Shown here: in pieces, positions 6,453-13,232 of the stretch | How positions within the stretch are numbered: position 1 is the first letter of the stretch | How the letters are laid out: each line of letters starts with the position of its first letter | DNA from: CAYSUS01 sp964434165 | Lineage (GTDB): Bacteria > Planctomycetota > Planctomycetia > Pirellulales > Thermoguttaceae | DNA: 16,575 nucleotides | Assembly: GCA_964434165.1 (NCBI GenBank) | Contig: CAYSUS010000136.1 | Coordinates: 1 to 16,575, forward strand | Direction: 5' to 3' | The notes under the pieces: model-generated | What the model saw: only the letters and a program-made list of their open reading frames with translations | The model's database searches: none | Told to the model about the DNA's origin: nothing | Made by a program: the position numbers and the translations under genes

Positions 6453-7409
6453 TCAATCGGCCGTTTGCCCCTGGTCCGCCACCTCCCGGGCGAGCTGCTG
6501 GAACAGACGTTGCGTGTCGTCGCGTCGGCACAGTTCCACGCCCGGCGTCATCACGGCGGCTGCGCCGGCGGCCACGCCGAAACGAAGCGCCTGCTCCAGC
6601 GGCTCGCCGCGAGCGAGCGATGCGACGATTCCGCCCACCATGCTGTCGCCGGCCCCGACCTTGCTGCGAATGGGCACGGTCGGCGAGCGGACGTGCCCGG
6701 CCTGTTCGGCGGCGACCATCACCGCGCCGGCGCGTCCCAGCGAGACGACGACCACCCGGGCGTCGCCCCGCTGGACGATCTCGCGAGCGGCCGCGACGAT
6801 CTCCTCGTCGCCGTCGATCGGGCGGCCTGCGAGCTGGCCGAGTTCCCGCAGATTGGGCTTGATCAGGTAGGTTCGGTCGCCGAGCGACGATCGCAAGGCC
6901 GCGCCCTTGGTGTCGATCACGACGCGGCAGTGGGCCGGAGCGGTCCGCGCGACTCGAGCGTAGAAGTCGGCGCTTACGCCCGGCGGCAGGCTGCCGCTGG
7001 CAACGAGGAAGTCCGGCGGCGGGTCGAGCCCGCGCACCTGCTCCAGCCAACGGTCCACCTCGGCGGCTTCGAGATTCGGTCCCGGCAGGGTGAATCGGTA
7101 TTGCTGCCCGCTCGACTCCTCCTGCACCGTGAGGTTTTCGCGCGTGGCGTCCTCCACGCGAATCGGCCGGTGCGACACCGCTTCCTTGTCGAGCAGGCCG
7201 GCCAGGGTCTGGCCGGTCGCCCCGCCGCACGACCAGAGGGCCGTCGCGTCCACTCCCAGCCTCCGCATTGCCCTGGCCACGTTGATGCCGCCGCCTCCCG
7301 GATCGAGCGCCGGGCGGCTGCAACGCAGCTTGTCCTCGGCTACGAGCTGGGCGGTCGACGTGCTCTTGTCCACGGCGGGATTCAGCGTCAGGGTGACGAC
7401 GCGAGGCAT
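6453..7409 (-). CDS. pfkB: 6-phosphofructokinase, PfkB family (Pfk-2 type)
   Basis: A 318-aa cytoplasmic sugar kinase of the ribokinase/PfkB family that phosphorylates fructose 6-phosphate with ATP. It resembles E. coli Pfk-2 closely along its length: TLTLNPAVDKS at 6-16, PGGGGINVARA at 37-47, SGSLPPGV at 138-145, KPNLREL at 184-190, and the catalytic GAGDSMVGG with Asp255. The ending VELCRRDDTQ also matches Pfk-2 rather than FruK or LacC. A longer frame starts at 7439, but AGGAG upstream and homology place the start at ATG 7409. The gene is preceded by a 203-base leader with two large hairpins, so post-transcriptional control is possible. 1-phosphofructokinase or tagatose 6-phosphate kinase activity cannot be fully excluded. 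Confidence 0.92.
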   Translation of the reverse strand: MPRVVTLTLNPAVDKSTSTAQLVAEDKLRCSRPALDPGGGGINVARAMRRLGVDATALWSCGGATGQTLAGLLDKEAVSHRPIRVEDATRENLTVQEESSGQQYRFTLPGPNLEAAEVDRWLEQVRGLDPPPDFLVASGSLPPGVSADFYARVARTAPAHCRVVIDTKGAALRSSLGDRTYLIKPNLRELGQLAGRPIDGDEEIVAAAREIVQRGDARVVVVSLGRAGAVMVAAEQAGHVRSPTVPIRSKVGAGDSMVGGIVASLARGEPLEQALRFGVAAGAAAVMTPGVELCRRDDTQRLFQQLAREVADQGQTAD

Positions 7410-7430
7410 GGCGATCGAAGCTCCTTCCCC

Positions 7431-7490
7431 GGAATGCAACGAAGCGCGGGAGGAGGGGACTCGGACCCGCCCTCCCGCGCATGCAATTCC
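7431..7490 (-). promoter_or_regulatory. Large two-part hairpin directly upstream of pfkB
   Basis: GCGCGGGAGG (7444-7453) pairs perfectly with CCTCCCGCGC (7471-7480). Outside it, GGAATGCA (7431-7438) pairs with TGCAATTCC (7482-7490) apart from one bulged base. The structure ends a few bases before the pfkB ribosome binding site. It has no T-run on either strand, so it is not an ordinary intrinsic terminator; an RNA leader structure that affects stability or translation is one reading. Confidence 0.5.
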
Positions 7491-7523
7491 GAGTGCGATG
7501 GGGTCGGCTCGGCGGGCGCCGCA

Positions 7524-7556
7524 GGATCACGCCCGGCATCGTCCGGGCGTGGATCC
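7524..7556 (-). promoter_or_regulatory. Second hairpin in the BON-pfkB interval
   Basis: GGATCACGCCCGG (7524-7536) pairs with CCGGGCGTGGATCC (7543-7556) with a single bulged G and a 6-base loop. Together with the hairpin at 7431-7490 it fills much of the 203-base gap between the BON gene and pfkB. It could mark the 3' end of the BON transcript, but no T-tract follows. Confidence 0.45.
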
Positions 7557-7612
7557 GCATCGTCTCGCGGAGCCAGGGGGACGGCGCGGACGGACCGCGC
7601 TTGCGCCCGCGC

Positions 7613-9046
7613 CTACCCTGCCCCGATCCCGTTGCTGATTTCGAGCTTGCTGATCACTTCCGTGGCCCCGCCCTCGCGGGCGTTCTCCTTGGCCGACTGG
7701 AGCTCGTCCCAGTCCTCGACGGTGCCCATCAGCGTGGCCACGCCGGAGTGGACCTCGACCGTGACGTGGTCGCTGTCCACGAACGGGCTCCACCACAACT
7801 GGCTCTCGATGTCCTCCTTGATCTCCTGGTCCGACTTGCCGGCGAACTCGTAGTCCACGTCGAGGTTGCTCTGGACGTCGATCACGCCCGGCACCTTGGA
7901 GGCGACCTCCCCGGCCTCGTCTTTCATGTACCAGGAATCCACCTCGCCGTTGAGATGGGCCTTGCCGTTGTAGACGCTGACCTTGATGTCGTAGCGGTCC
8001 ACGTAGGGATTGCGGCGCAGGGCGTCGCGGACGTTGCTGGCGATCTCGGCGTCGCTCCGCGTGACCGGCGGCCGCACGCGCAGGTAGTTCTTCACGCGCC
8101 AGACGCCGAGCACGTCATCGGCTTCCTCTTCGGCGGCCCGCTTGGCCGCGAGGTTGTCCACGGTTCCGGTCAGGGTGGCCACGCCGTCCTCGACCGTGGT
8201 CGTCACGTTGAACGACTTCACGCGAGGGCTGGTGAGCAAGGCGCTTTCCACCGCCTGTCTCATGTCCGCGTCGGTCCATCCGTCCCACTCGCTCGTGTCG
8301 GCGTCGAGCCACCACTTGACGTCGAGGCTGTTGGTCACGGACTTCACCCCGGCGACCCACCATGCCTCGGTTTCCGCCTCGTTCTTCTCGGTCGCGCTCC
8401 CCACGCTGCCGCTGAGCGTGACCTTCCCGTCGTCCACGGCCACGTCGATCAGCGCCGCGTCGATCGAGGCGTCGGACCGAAGGCGGCTCTGCACGTCCGC
8501 CTTGATCTCGGCGTCCGTCTGGTCGGTGGCGAAGTCGTAGGTCAGCAGGTTCTTCACGTCGATGACCCCTTTAACCTGCTCCGCGACGTCCTCGGCGAGA
8601 ATCTTCTCGGAATAGGAATCCACCTCGCCGGAGAGCGCGACCACGCCGTGGTCCACGGTGACGTCGATTTGGAGCGCGTCGGTCGCAGGATCGACGGCCA
8701 GGGCGGTGACCACGTCGCCCCGGATCTGCGTGTCGAGCCGCACCACCGGCTCCACGTCGATGTTGTTGACCACCGCCAGCACCCCCTTGACCGACTCGGC
8801 GGCGTCCTTGGCGTCCAGCTTGGCGGCGTAGGTGTCCACCGAGCCGGAAAGGGTGACGATGCCGTCGTCGGCCGATACGTCGATCCTGTGCGCCGGCACG
8901 GCGTCGTCCAGAATCAGCTCGGTCTCGACGGCGAGGGCGATGTCGCGATCGTCCAGCGATTCCGGCGCGGCTGCGACTGTGGCCGCCGCGCCAAGCGACA
9001 GGACGACGCTCGTGGCGACGATCAAGGGGCGTTTCCAGCGTTTCAT
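7613..9046 (-). CDS. Exported protein with six BON domains
   Basis: A 477-aa protein with a Sec signal peptide (MKRWKRP, then a hydrophobic stretch, cleavage near VAAA at 24-27). The rest is six BON domains in tandem at about 32-98, 104-171, 177-246, 257-326, 330-399 and 405-471. Each has the pattern (T/S)D.(D/E)I...V...L, then DG.VTLSG.VD and a final KGV..V.N.L.V. BON domains bind phospholipid; the two-BON protein OsmY of E. coli is periplasmic and protects the envelope under osmotic stress. A similar but larger role in envelope protection is inferred. ATG 9046 is preceded by GAGGAG and begins the signal peptide; a longer frame reaching 9322 has no support. It could be co-transcribed with pfkB downstream, though hairpins intervene. 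Confidence 0.92.
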   Translation of the reverse strand: MKRWKRPLIVATSVVLSLGAAATVAAAPESLDDRDIALAVETELILDDAVPAHRIDVSADDGIVTLSGSVDTYAAKLDAKDAAESVKGVLAVVNNIDVEPVVRLDTQIRGDVVTALAVDPATDALQIDVTVDHGVVALSGEVDSYSEKILAEDVAEQVKGVIDVKNLLTYDFATDQTDAEIKADVQSRLRSDASIDAALIDVAVDDGKVTLSGSVGSATEKNEAETEAWWVAGVKSVTNSLDVKWWLDADTSEWDGWTDADMRQAVESALLTSPRVKSFNVTTTVEDGVATLTGTVDNLAAKRAAEEEADDVLGVWRVKNYLRVRPPVTRSDAEIASNVRDALRRNPYVDRYDIKVSVYNGKAHLNGEVDSWYMKDEAGEVASKVPGVIDVQSNLDVDYEFAGKSDQEIKEDIESQLWWSPFVDSDHVTVEVHSGVATLMGTVEDWDELQSAKENAREGGATEVISKLEISNGIGAG

Positions 9047-9575
9047 GATACGGCTCCTCGGGACTGAGAAAGGGAGGGGGAAACGGGGGGCCGGGAGGCT
9101 CCGGGCGAAGCCCGTCCCGGCTGACGTCACTCGTTGGACGCCAGCGGGAGAGGCCGGCGGTCCCCGACACAACGACGTCCAGCGGCGGCAGCCTGTCGGC
9201 CCGACGCCTCGACGTCGAAAACGCTTGCGCGCGATTCGTATGAGCCCCGCGTGCCTGGCCCGTTGCTTCGCCTGGTCTCGTCGGCAAATGCACTCTCGCG
9301 GGATCGCGAGACAGATACGCAAAAGGGGTACCGCACACCGGGAAACCTGCCAGCCCCGGCGCGCGGAGCTGATGTCGAATTGGCCGACGGAGGAGGATTC
9401 CCGGCGCGCGACACCTCGGCGTACCTCACGTCATTCTGCCGGTGCATTCTCGCGGCCCTCCAATGCGACGGACGCCCACGGCGATGAATCCGGCGGCCGC
9501 CTCATCGCGCGCGATCGCCGCCGTTTGCGCGGGAGGGTCGTGGCAAGGGTGCGCCCACAGCCGCGAAGGGGAAAC
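9047..9575. other. Non-coding stretch upstream of the BON gene
   Basis: About 530 bases without a convincing gene. Frames on both strands are low-complexity, lack ribosome binding sites and match no family that I recognise. Visible items are a small perfect hairpin CGGGC-GAA-GCCCG near 9100 in the BON leader, and a weaker -24/-12-like element at 9318-9333. Confidence 0.5.
9318..9333 (-). promoter_or_regulatory. Weak sigma-54-like element upstream of the BON gene
   Basis: Read on the minus strand it is CGGTACCCCTTTTGCG. GG and GC have the right spacing and 8 of 12 consensus positions match. The leader to the BON start would be about 260 bases. This is much weaker than the other elements and may be chance. 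Confidence 0.25.
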
Positions 9576-9770
9576 TTACGCGACGGGTATCTCGGCCGCG
9601 CTGGCCCTGGGCGCCAGAACGCCGCGCAACACCCACAGCATGCTGACGAAGATGCTCGCGCCGGCCGCGGCGGCCAGCCAGGCCGAGTGGCTCGGGCCAG
9701 CCTCCGCGAGAGTGAATACCGTGGCCGTCAGGTCGGCGGCCAGGCTGCCCACGGTGAAGGTCCTGATCAT
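9576..9770 (-). CDS. Small membrane protein of unknown function
   Basis: A 64-aa protein that I do not recognise. It begins MIRTFTVGSLAADLTATVFTL and has a clear membrane helix at about 32-52 (WLAAAAGASIFVSMLWVLRGVL), with a weaker hydrophobic stretch at about 9-23. The last residues are ALAPRASAAEIPVA-like and small. Support for a real gene comes from the GGAGGGAAG ribosome binding site at 9776-9784 before the ATG at 9770, and from a good sigma-54-type promoter 70-90 bases upstream. A longer frame starts at 9911 but would run across that promoter. It is isolated between the non-coding stretch and the phosphoribosyltransferase gene. Confidence 0.6.
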   Translation of the reverse strand: MIRTFTVGSLAADLTATVFTLAEAGPSHSAWLAAAAGASIFVSMLWVLRGVLAPRASAAEIPVA

Positions 9771-9840
9771 TTCCGCTTCCCTCCGTGTCGATACGTGGAT
9801 CGGAAAGGCTCGCGACGTGCGGGCCGCGGACACCTTTGCA

Positions 9841-9856
9841 AGCAACATCGGGGCCA
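9841..9856 (-). promoter_or_regulatory. Sigma-54-type (-24/-12) promoter for the 64-aa membrane protein
   Basis: Read on the minus strand it is TGGCCCCGATGTTGCT, matching 10 of 12 fixed positions of TGGCACGNNNNTTGCW with exact GG/GC spacing. Transcription would start near 9830, about 60 bases before the ATG at 9770. Confidence 0.6.
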
Positions 9857-10003
9857 ATCGAGGCCGCGGCGGCCTTCTCCAAACGCGCGACAAGCGGCAC
9901 GTGATTCGCACCCGAGAGAAGGAAGCCCCCCTACGCCGAGCGGCCTGCCGGGTCAGGATGTCGCCTCACGAATGAAGCACGATGCAGCTATGGGGAGAAG
10001 GAG

Positions 10004-10630
10004 ATGCGATTCACCAACCGCGTCGAGGCCGGCCGGAAACTCGCCGAGAAGATGGCCGACTTGCAAGGGGCTGCCGACGCCGTCGTCCTGGCGCTGCCGC
10101 GCGGGGGCGTGCCCGTGGCCCGGGCGCTCGCCGAGCGACTTGAGCTGCCGTTCGGCATCTACGTAGTCCGCAAGGTCGGTCTCCCGGGCCGCGAGGAGCT
10201 GGCGATGGGGGCCGTGGCCAGCGGCGACGTCGTCGTCCGCAACGACGACGTCATCGAAGCGTTCGGCGTTTCGGAGGAGGTGTTCAACAGCGCCGCGGAC
10301 GAACAGCTCCAGGAGGTCGCACGACGCGAACAGGCATACCGGGGGAGCCGGCCGCCGCCGCCCATCCGCGGTCGGACCGTGGTTCTGGTGGACGACGGGC
10401 TGGCGACAGGCGCGAGCATGACCGCCGCGGTCGAGGCGGTCCGCGAGCACCAGCCGCGCAAGCTCGTCGTCGCCGTGCCCGTGGCGGCGCGTTCGACCGC
10501 CGAGGTCTTTCGCGGCAGCGCCGATCGGTTCGTGTGCGTGGAGGTTCCTGCCGCGCTGGACGGCGTCGGCGGCTGGTACGAGGACTTCCGTCAAGTGTCC
10601 GACGAGGAAGTCCGACGGCTCATCGCCTGA
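10004..10630 (+). CDS. Phosphoribosyltransferase family protein (COG1926 type)
   Basis: A 208-aa cytoplasmic protein with a type I phosphoribosyltransferase fold. The PRPP-binding loop VLVDDGLATGASM at 127-139 is intact, with the acidic pair and the TGAS turn. LALPRGGVPVA at 29-39, GIYVVRKVG and GREELAMGAV are typical of the COG1926 group of predicted phosphoribosyltransferases. These are often found, alone or fused to a hydrolase, in stress islands, and their base substrate is unknown. The ATG at 10004 directly follows GGGGAGAAGGAG; the GGGGAG part has usable spacing. The Fpg gene begins 51 bases downstream, so the two probably share a transcript. Confidence 0.9.
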   Translation: MRFTNRVEAGRKLAEKMADLQGAADAVVLALPRGGVPVARALAERLELPFGIYVVRKVGLPGREELAMGAVASGDVVVRNDDVIEAFGVSEEVFNSAADEQLQEVARREQAYRGSRPPPPIRGRTVVLVDDGLATGASMTAAVEAVREHQPRKLVVAVPVAARSTAEVFRGSADRFVCVEVPAALDGVGGWYEDFRQVSDEEVRRLIA

Positions 10631-10648
10631 GGTGCGGAAACGGCGACC

Positions 10649-10674
10649 GCGCTGCTGGGAGGCGCTGCTGGGAG
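10649..10674 (+). repeat. Exact 13-bp tandem duplication carrying the fpg ribosome binding site
   Basis: GCGCTGCTGGGAG occurs twice head to tail (10649-10661 and 10662-10674). Each copy supplies a GGGAGG Shine-Dalgarno; the second is six bases from the ATG at 10682. Gain or loss of a unit by slippage could alter upstream spacing without harming translation. Confidence 0.7.
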
Positions 10675-10681
10675 GCCGGCC

Positions 10682-11470
10682 ATGCCCGAACTACCCGACG
10701 TGGCCCATTTCAAGAAATACCTCGACGCGACTTCGCTCCACCGGACGGTGCGGCGGGTCCGCGTGCTCGACGGAGAGATGCTGCAGGGCGTTTCGGCGCG
10801 CCGCTTCCGCGGCGAGTTGGAGGGCCGCCGATTCGAGGCGACCGCCCGGCACGGGAAGTTCCTGCTCGTGGAGCTCGATAGCGGCAAGTACCTGGTCCTG
10901 CACTTCGGCATGACCGGCCACTTGAAGTCCTCGAAGGCGGGGCAGGACACGCCCGGGCACGCCCGGGTGGTGTTCGAGTTGAGCGACGGATATCACCTGG
11001 CCTACGTGTGCCAGCGCAAGCTGGGGCGCGTAGACTTGGTGGACGGGCCGTCCGAGCTGGTCGAAGACCTCGACCTGGGGCCGGACGCCCTGGACGACGC
11101 GCTGGATTTCGAGGCCTTTCGGGAGCGCCTCGCCGGGCGCAGGGCGGCGGTCAAGTCGGCGCTGATGGATCAGGGACTACTGGCGGGCGTGGGCAACGTG
11201 TACAGCGACGAGATCCTCTTTCAGGCCCGGGTGCATCCCAAGACGCCGGTCGGCGAACTCGAGGCTTCGAAGCTCCGAGCGGTCTATCGCCAGATGCGCA
11301 AGGTGCTGACGACGGCCGCCGACCGCGAAGGCCGGATCGAGCGCCTGCCGCGCAGCTACCTGATGCCGCATCGCGAGGGGGACGAGCGGTGCCCCCGCTG
11401 CGGCACCGGCTTGGAAAGCATCCAGGTCAGCGGCCGCACGACATGGATCTGTCCGGAGTGCCAGGGCTGA
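10682..11470 (+). CDS. mutM: Formamidopyrimidine-DNA glycosylase (Fpg/Nei family)
   Basis: A 262-aa DNA repair glycosylase/AP lyase that removes oxidised purines such as 8-oxoguanine. The N-terminal MPELPDV gives the catalytic Pro2 and Glu3 (Asp6 replaces the more usual Glu). Lys59 in RHGKFLLVEL, HFGMTGHL at 74-81 and the helix-two-turn-helix region KSALMDQGLLAGVGNVYSDE with Asn172 are present. The zinc finger at the C-terminus is complete: Cys237, Cys240, Cys257 and Cys260, with GRTT just before the second pair. Length is usual. The ATG follows a duplicated GGGAGG site. It lies downstream of a phosphoribosyltransferase on the same strand and fits the oxidative stress theme. Fpg is favoured over Nei by the PELP start and the GRTT/CPEC finger. 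Confidence 0.93.
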   Translation: MPELPDVAHFKKYLDATSLHRTVRRVRVLDGEMLQGVSARRFRGELEGRRFEATARHGKFLLVELDSGKYLVLHFGMTGHLKSSKAGQDTPGHARVVFELSDGYHLAYVCQRKLGRVDLVDGPSELVEDLDLGPDALDDALDFEAFRERLAGRRAAVKSALMDQGLLAGVGNVYSDEILFQARVHPKTPVGELEASKLRAVYRQMRKVLTTAADREGRIERLPRSYLMPHREGDERCPRCGTGLESIQVSGRTTWICPECQG

Positions 11471-11476
11471 CCCGCC

Positions 11477-11552
11477 CGCAGGACGGAGTGCCGGCTTCCA
11501 TCCAGTGGACGCGCCATGCTGGCCGGACGGAGTGTGGGCAGGCCGTCCTGCG
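11477..11552. terminator. Long-range inverted repeat between convergent genes
   Basis: CGCAGGACGG (11477-11486) pairs perfectly with CCGTCCTGCG (11543-11552), with shorter complementary GC-rich blocks inside. The element fills most of the 87 bases between the 3' end of the Fpg gene and the 3' end of the minus-strand small-gene run. A structured bidirectional end region is possible, but there is no T-run. Confidence 0.3.
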
Positions 11553-11557
11553 CGGGT

Positions 11558-11884
11558 TCACCTCTCGCCGAGGCCCGCCGCGTCGCCGCGATCCTCGAAA
11601 TCCTCCCCGAACAGCCACATCCGGTCGATGGCCAGGTCTTCGCTCTCGCAGCGGCTGCGGTGTTTCCGCGGCAACCGGTTGAGGAAGCCGCGGTTCCATC
11701 GCACCAGGTACCGCGGCGGTGGCGTCCGTCGCTCGATGAGGATGACGACTCCCCTCCACCCATCGAGATGGACTTCCGGAAAGTCCGGGTCCGCGACTCC
11801 CCGCTTGACGACGACCGCGTCGCCTACGCGCGGCAAGGACGACCCGCTGGCGGCGATGCGCCGGTGCTCATGGCCTTTCGACAT
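11558..11884 (-). CDS. Conserved small protein of unknown function (MWL-type)
   Basis: A 108-aa cytoplasmic protein. The core VGDAVVVKRGVADPDFPEV is followed by LDGWRGVV, YLVRWN, RCESEDLAIDRMWLFGEDFE. I recognise this pattern (a beta-rich domain with DPDFP, GWxG and a terminal MWLxEDDxE) from hypothetical proteins of planctomycetes, sometimes loosely labelled calcium-binding; no function is established. ATG 11884 follows GGAGG. The start overlaps the end of the FHA gene by 17 bases, a sign of translational coupling. It is the last gene of a six-gene minus-strand run. Confidence 0.75.
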   Translation of the reverse strand: MSKGHEHRRIAASGSSLPRVGDAVVVKRGVADPDFPEVHLDGWRGVVILIERRTPPPRYLVRWNRGFLNRLPRKHRSRCESEDLAIDRMWLFGEDFEDRGDAAGLGER

Positions 11885-12206
11885 GGGTGGCTGCCTCCAT
11901 CATGATCGCGCTTCGGTCTTGGGCGATTCCTTGAACGACGAGGCATGTCGTGCCCACCGTCAGTTCGTCGCCCGGCTTCAACGGCGATTCCTCGACCCGG
12001 CGTCCGTTCAGGAGGGTCCCGCCCTGGCTGACGAGGTCGTACACGACGAGCACGCCATCGACGCGGTCGATCATGCAGTGGCACGCGCTTGCGGCCGGGT
12101 CGTCCAACACCAGGTCGGCGCTCGGACCGCTACCGACGATCACGGGCAAATCCCGAACCGCGGTCGCCGCTGCCGAGGGTCCTCGGTAGGTCACTTTCAC
12201 GTTCAT
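11868..12206 (-). CDS. FHA domain protein, short and partly degenerate
   Basis: A 112-aa protein that is almost only a forkhead-associated domain, a fold that binds phosphothreonine peptides. Visible elements are VIVGSGPSADLVLDD at 22-36, SACHCMI at 40-46 and GGTLLNGRRV at 62-71, followed by LKPGDELTVG. The usual GR and SRxH motifs are changed: Ser26 stands where the binding arginine is expected, and Ala41 replaces the second arginine, while Ser40, His43 and Asn67 remain. Phosphopeptide binding may therefore be weak or altered. ATG 12206 is chosen because the domain begins there; a frame extending to 12278 adds only low-complexity sequence. The 3' end overlaps the next gene. Confidence 0.8.
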   Translation of the reverse strand: MNVKVTYRGPSAAATAVRDLPVIVGSGPSADLVLDDPAASACHCMIDRVDGVLVVYDLVSQGGTLLNGRRVEESPLKPGDELTVGTTCLVVQGIAQDRSAIMMEAATHVERP

Positions 12207-12241
12207 GGGACCCTGCTTTCCCCCTCGTTCTGTGCCACCCG

Positions 12242-12463
12242 TCAAGCGTCGCCGCAGCCCGTATCGAGTCGATTGCAAGGATGCGCCTCGCGGGCCGTCT
12301 CATCGGCGGCGGCATGGAGCCGGCGATAATCGGCGTAGATGCCGTGGTAGACTGCCGTCTGGTGCTTTCGAACCCATCTCGGGGGCCGCGACGTGCACAC
12401 CACAAAGGCGCCTGCCTCGCCCATCCGAGGTTGCGGATTTGCCTTGCGCCTGAGTTTGAACAT
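12242..12463 (-). CDS. Small hypothetical protein, 73 aa
   Basis: A 73-aa basic protein that I do not recognise: MFKLRRKANPQP at the N-terminus, a central RWVRKHQTAVYHGIYADYRR, and an acidic-then-Cys tail (Cys63, Cys70). No signal peptide or membrane segment is seen. The main support is an excellent AGGAGGAG ribosome binding site two bases before the ATG at 12463, and its place in the run, 35 bases before the FHA gene. A nucleic-acid-binding role would fit the basic character but is not shown. Confidence 0.55.
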   Translation of the reverse strand: MFKLRRKANPQPRMGEAGAFVVCTSRPPRWVRKHQTAVYHGIYADYRRLHAAADETAREAHPCNRLDTGCGDA

Positions 12464-12569
12464 CACTCCTCCTGAGAAGGCGGGGAAACGGGCCGGTTCT
12501 CGTCTTGCGGGTGTTCGTCCATAGTCCCGTGTCCGTCGATCGCAGGGTCTCCTCTCGGGGCTCCCGTCC

Positions 12570-12899
12570 TCAAGCGCCGCAGATCCGGCCGCTGCCGCCC
12601 GGCGACTCGAACCAGTCAAGCAACCGCGCCACTCGCTCGAGAACCGAGTTGCCCGTACCCGCCATCTCGTCGTGGTCCTGGCACGGATCGCGCGCGATCA
12701 GCGCGCGGCGGCAGTGACTGCACCAGACCTCTTGGCCCAGGCGCTCGACCTCGATCAGCAGGCGCCGGCCGCAGGTGGGACACGGCTGCTGGAAATACGT
12801 GACGACCGATGGCGCCCGGCCGGACTGCGGCGGCGTGCGGGTTCCGGACGGCTCGGCGTCGGCAAGCTCGATGCTTAACAGGCGTGCTGTCGATGGCAT
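12570..12899 (-). CDS. Zinc-ribbon small protein
   Basis: A 109-aa cytoplasmic protein with a central zinc ribbon: Cys40 and Cys43 in FQQPCPTCGRRL and Cys60 and Cys63 in VWCSHCRRAL. The spacer includes IEVERLGQEV, a pattern I associate with small planctomycete proteins in which such ribbons are common. The N-terminal 30 residues are low-complexity; residues 84-100 (GNSVLERVARLLDWFESP) could form an amphipathic helix. It may bind nucleic acid or protein; no function is known. ATG 12899 follows AAGGAGG, a strong site. It begins with the same MPST codons as the next gene upstream. Confidence 0.8.
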   Translation of the reverse strand: MPSTARLLSIELADAEPSGTRTPPQSGRAPSVVTYFQQPCPTCGRRLLIEVERLGQEVWCSHCRRALIARDPCQDHDEMAGTGNSVLERVARLLDWFESPGGSGRICGA

Positions 12900-12938
12900 G
12901 AGGGTTCCTCCTTGGGCAGGTTTTCTCCAAACGGATCC

Positions 12939-13214
12939 TCAGCGGGCCCGATGGCGGCAGCAGAGTCGCGACAGGTGGGCCATGCGCTCCAGCGTTCCGC
13001 GGTCGAGGTACTCGGGTCGGGCTTTCACCTCGGGCAGCCCACCGGCGCGTACGACCCGCGTCAACTCGGGCACCGTCATCCGACGGATCTGGACTGAGGA
13101 CAGCTCGGCGACCGCCGCCTGATCCAGCGCCTCCTCCGGCTCCGGGGGAGCCGTCCTTCGGGGATTCGGGGCCGACCGCGCGGTCCCGCGTGCCGTGCTT
13201 GTCGTCGATGGCAT
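12939..13214 (-). CDS. Conserved small protein ending in CCRH
   Basis: A 91-aa protein. The first 35 residues are low-complexity and Pro/Ala-rich; residues 38-89 form a predicted helical domain with LSSVQIRRMTVPELTRVVR, LPEVKARPEYLDRGTLERMAHL and LCCRHR. I have an impression of this pattern (LxxxDRxTLxRLxxLARRCCRHQ) from planctomycete hypothetical proteins, where it co-occurs with stress genes. No function is established. The ATG at 13214 follows GGGAGGG and lies 18 bases after the receiver gene, so the two are very likely co-transcribed. Confidence 0.7.
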   Translation of the reverse strand: MPSTTSTARGTARSAPNPRRTAPPEPEEALDQAAVAELSSVQIRRMTVPELTRVVRAGGLPEVKARPEYLDRGTLERMAHLSRLCCRHRAR

Positions 13215-13232
13215 GGGGGATGCCCTCCCAAC

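Noticed and set aside
7444..7480. A tRNA-like look on the minus strand (a GGTCCGAGTCC loop inside a GC-rich stem).
   Set aside because: There is no D arm, anticodon arm or CCA end; the sequence is a simple long hairpin.
7481..9067. A 528-codon plus-strand frame opposite the BON gene.
   Set aside because: It is a shadow whose His/Val/Asp-rich periodicity merely mirrors the antisense of the BON repeats.
9134..9487. A 117-codon plus-strand frame in the empty stretch.
   Set aside because: No ribosome binding site, low-complexity Arg/Ser/Pro composition, and no recognisable family.
9542..9557. A further GG/GC-spaced element on the minus strand (TGGGCGCACCCTTGCC).
   Set aside because: Only the core matches, and the nearest gene downstream begins almost 500 bases away.
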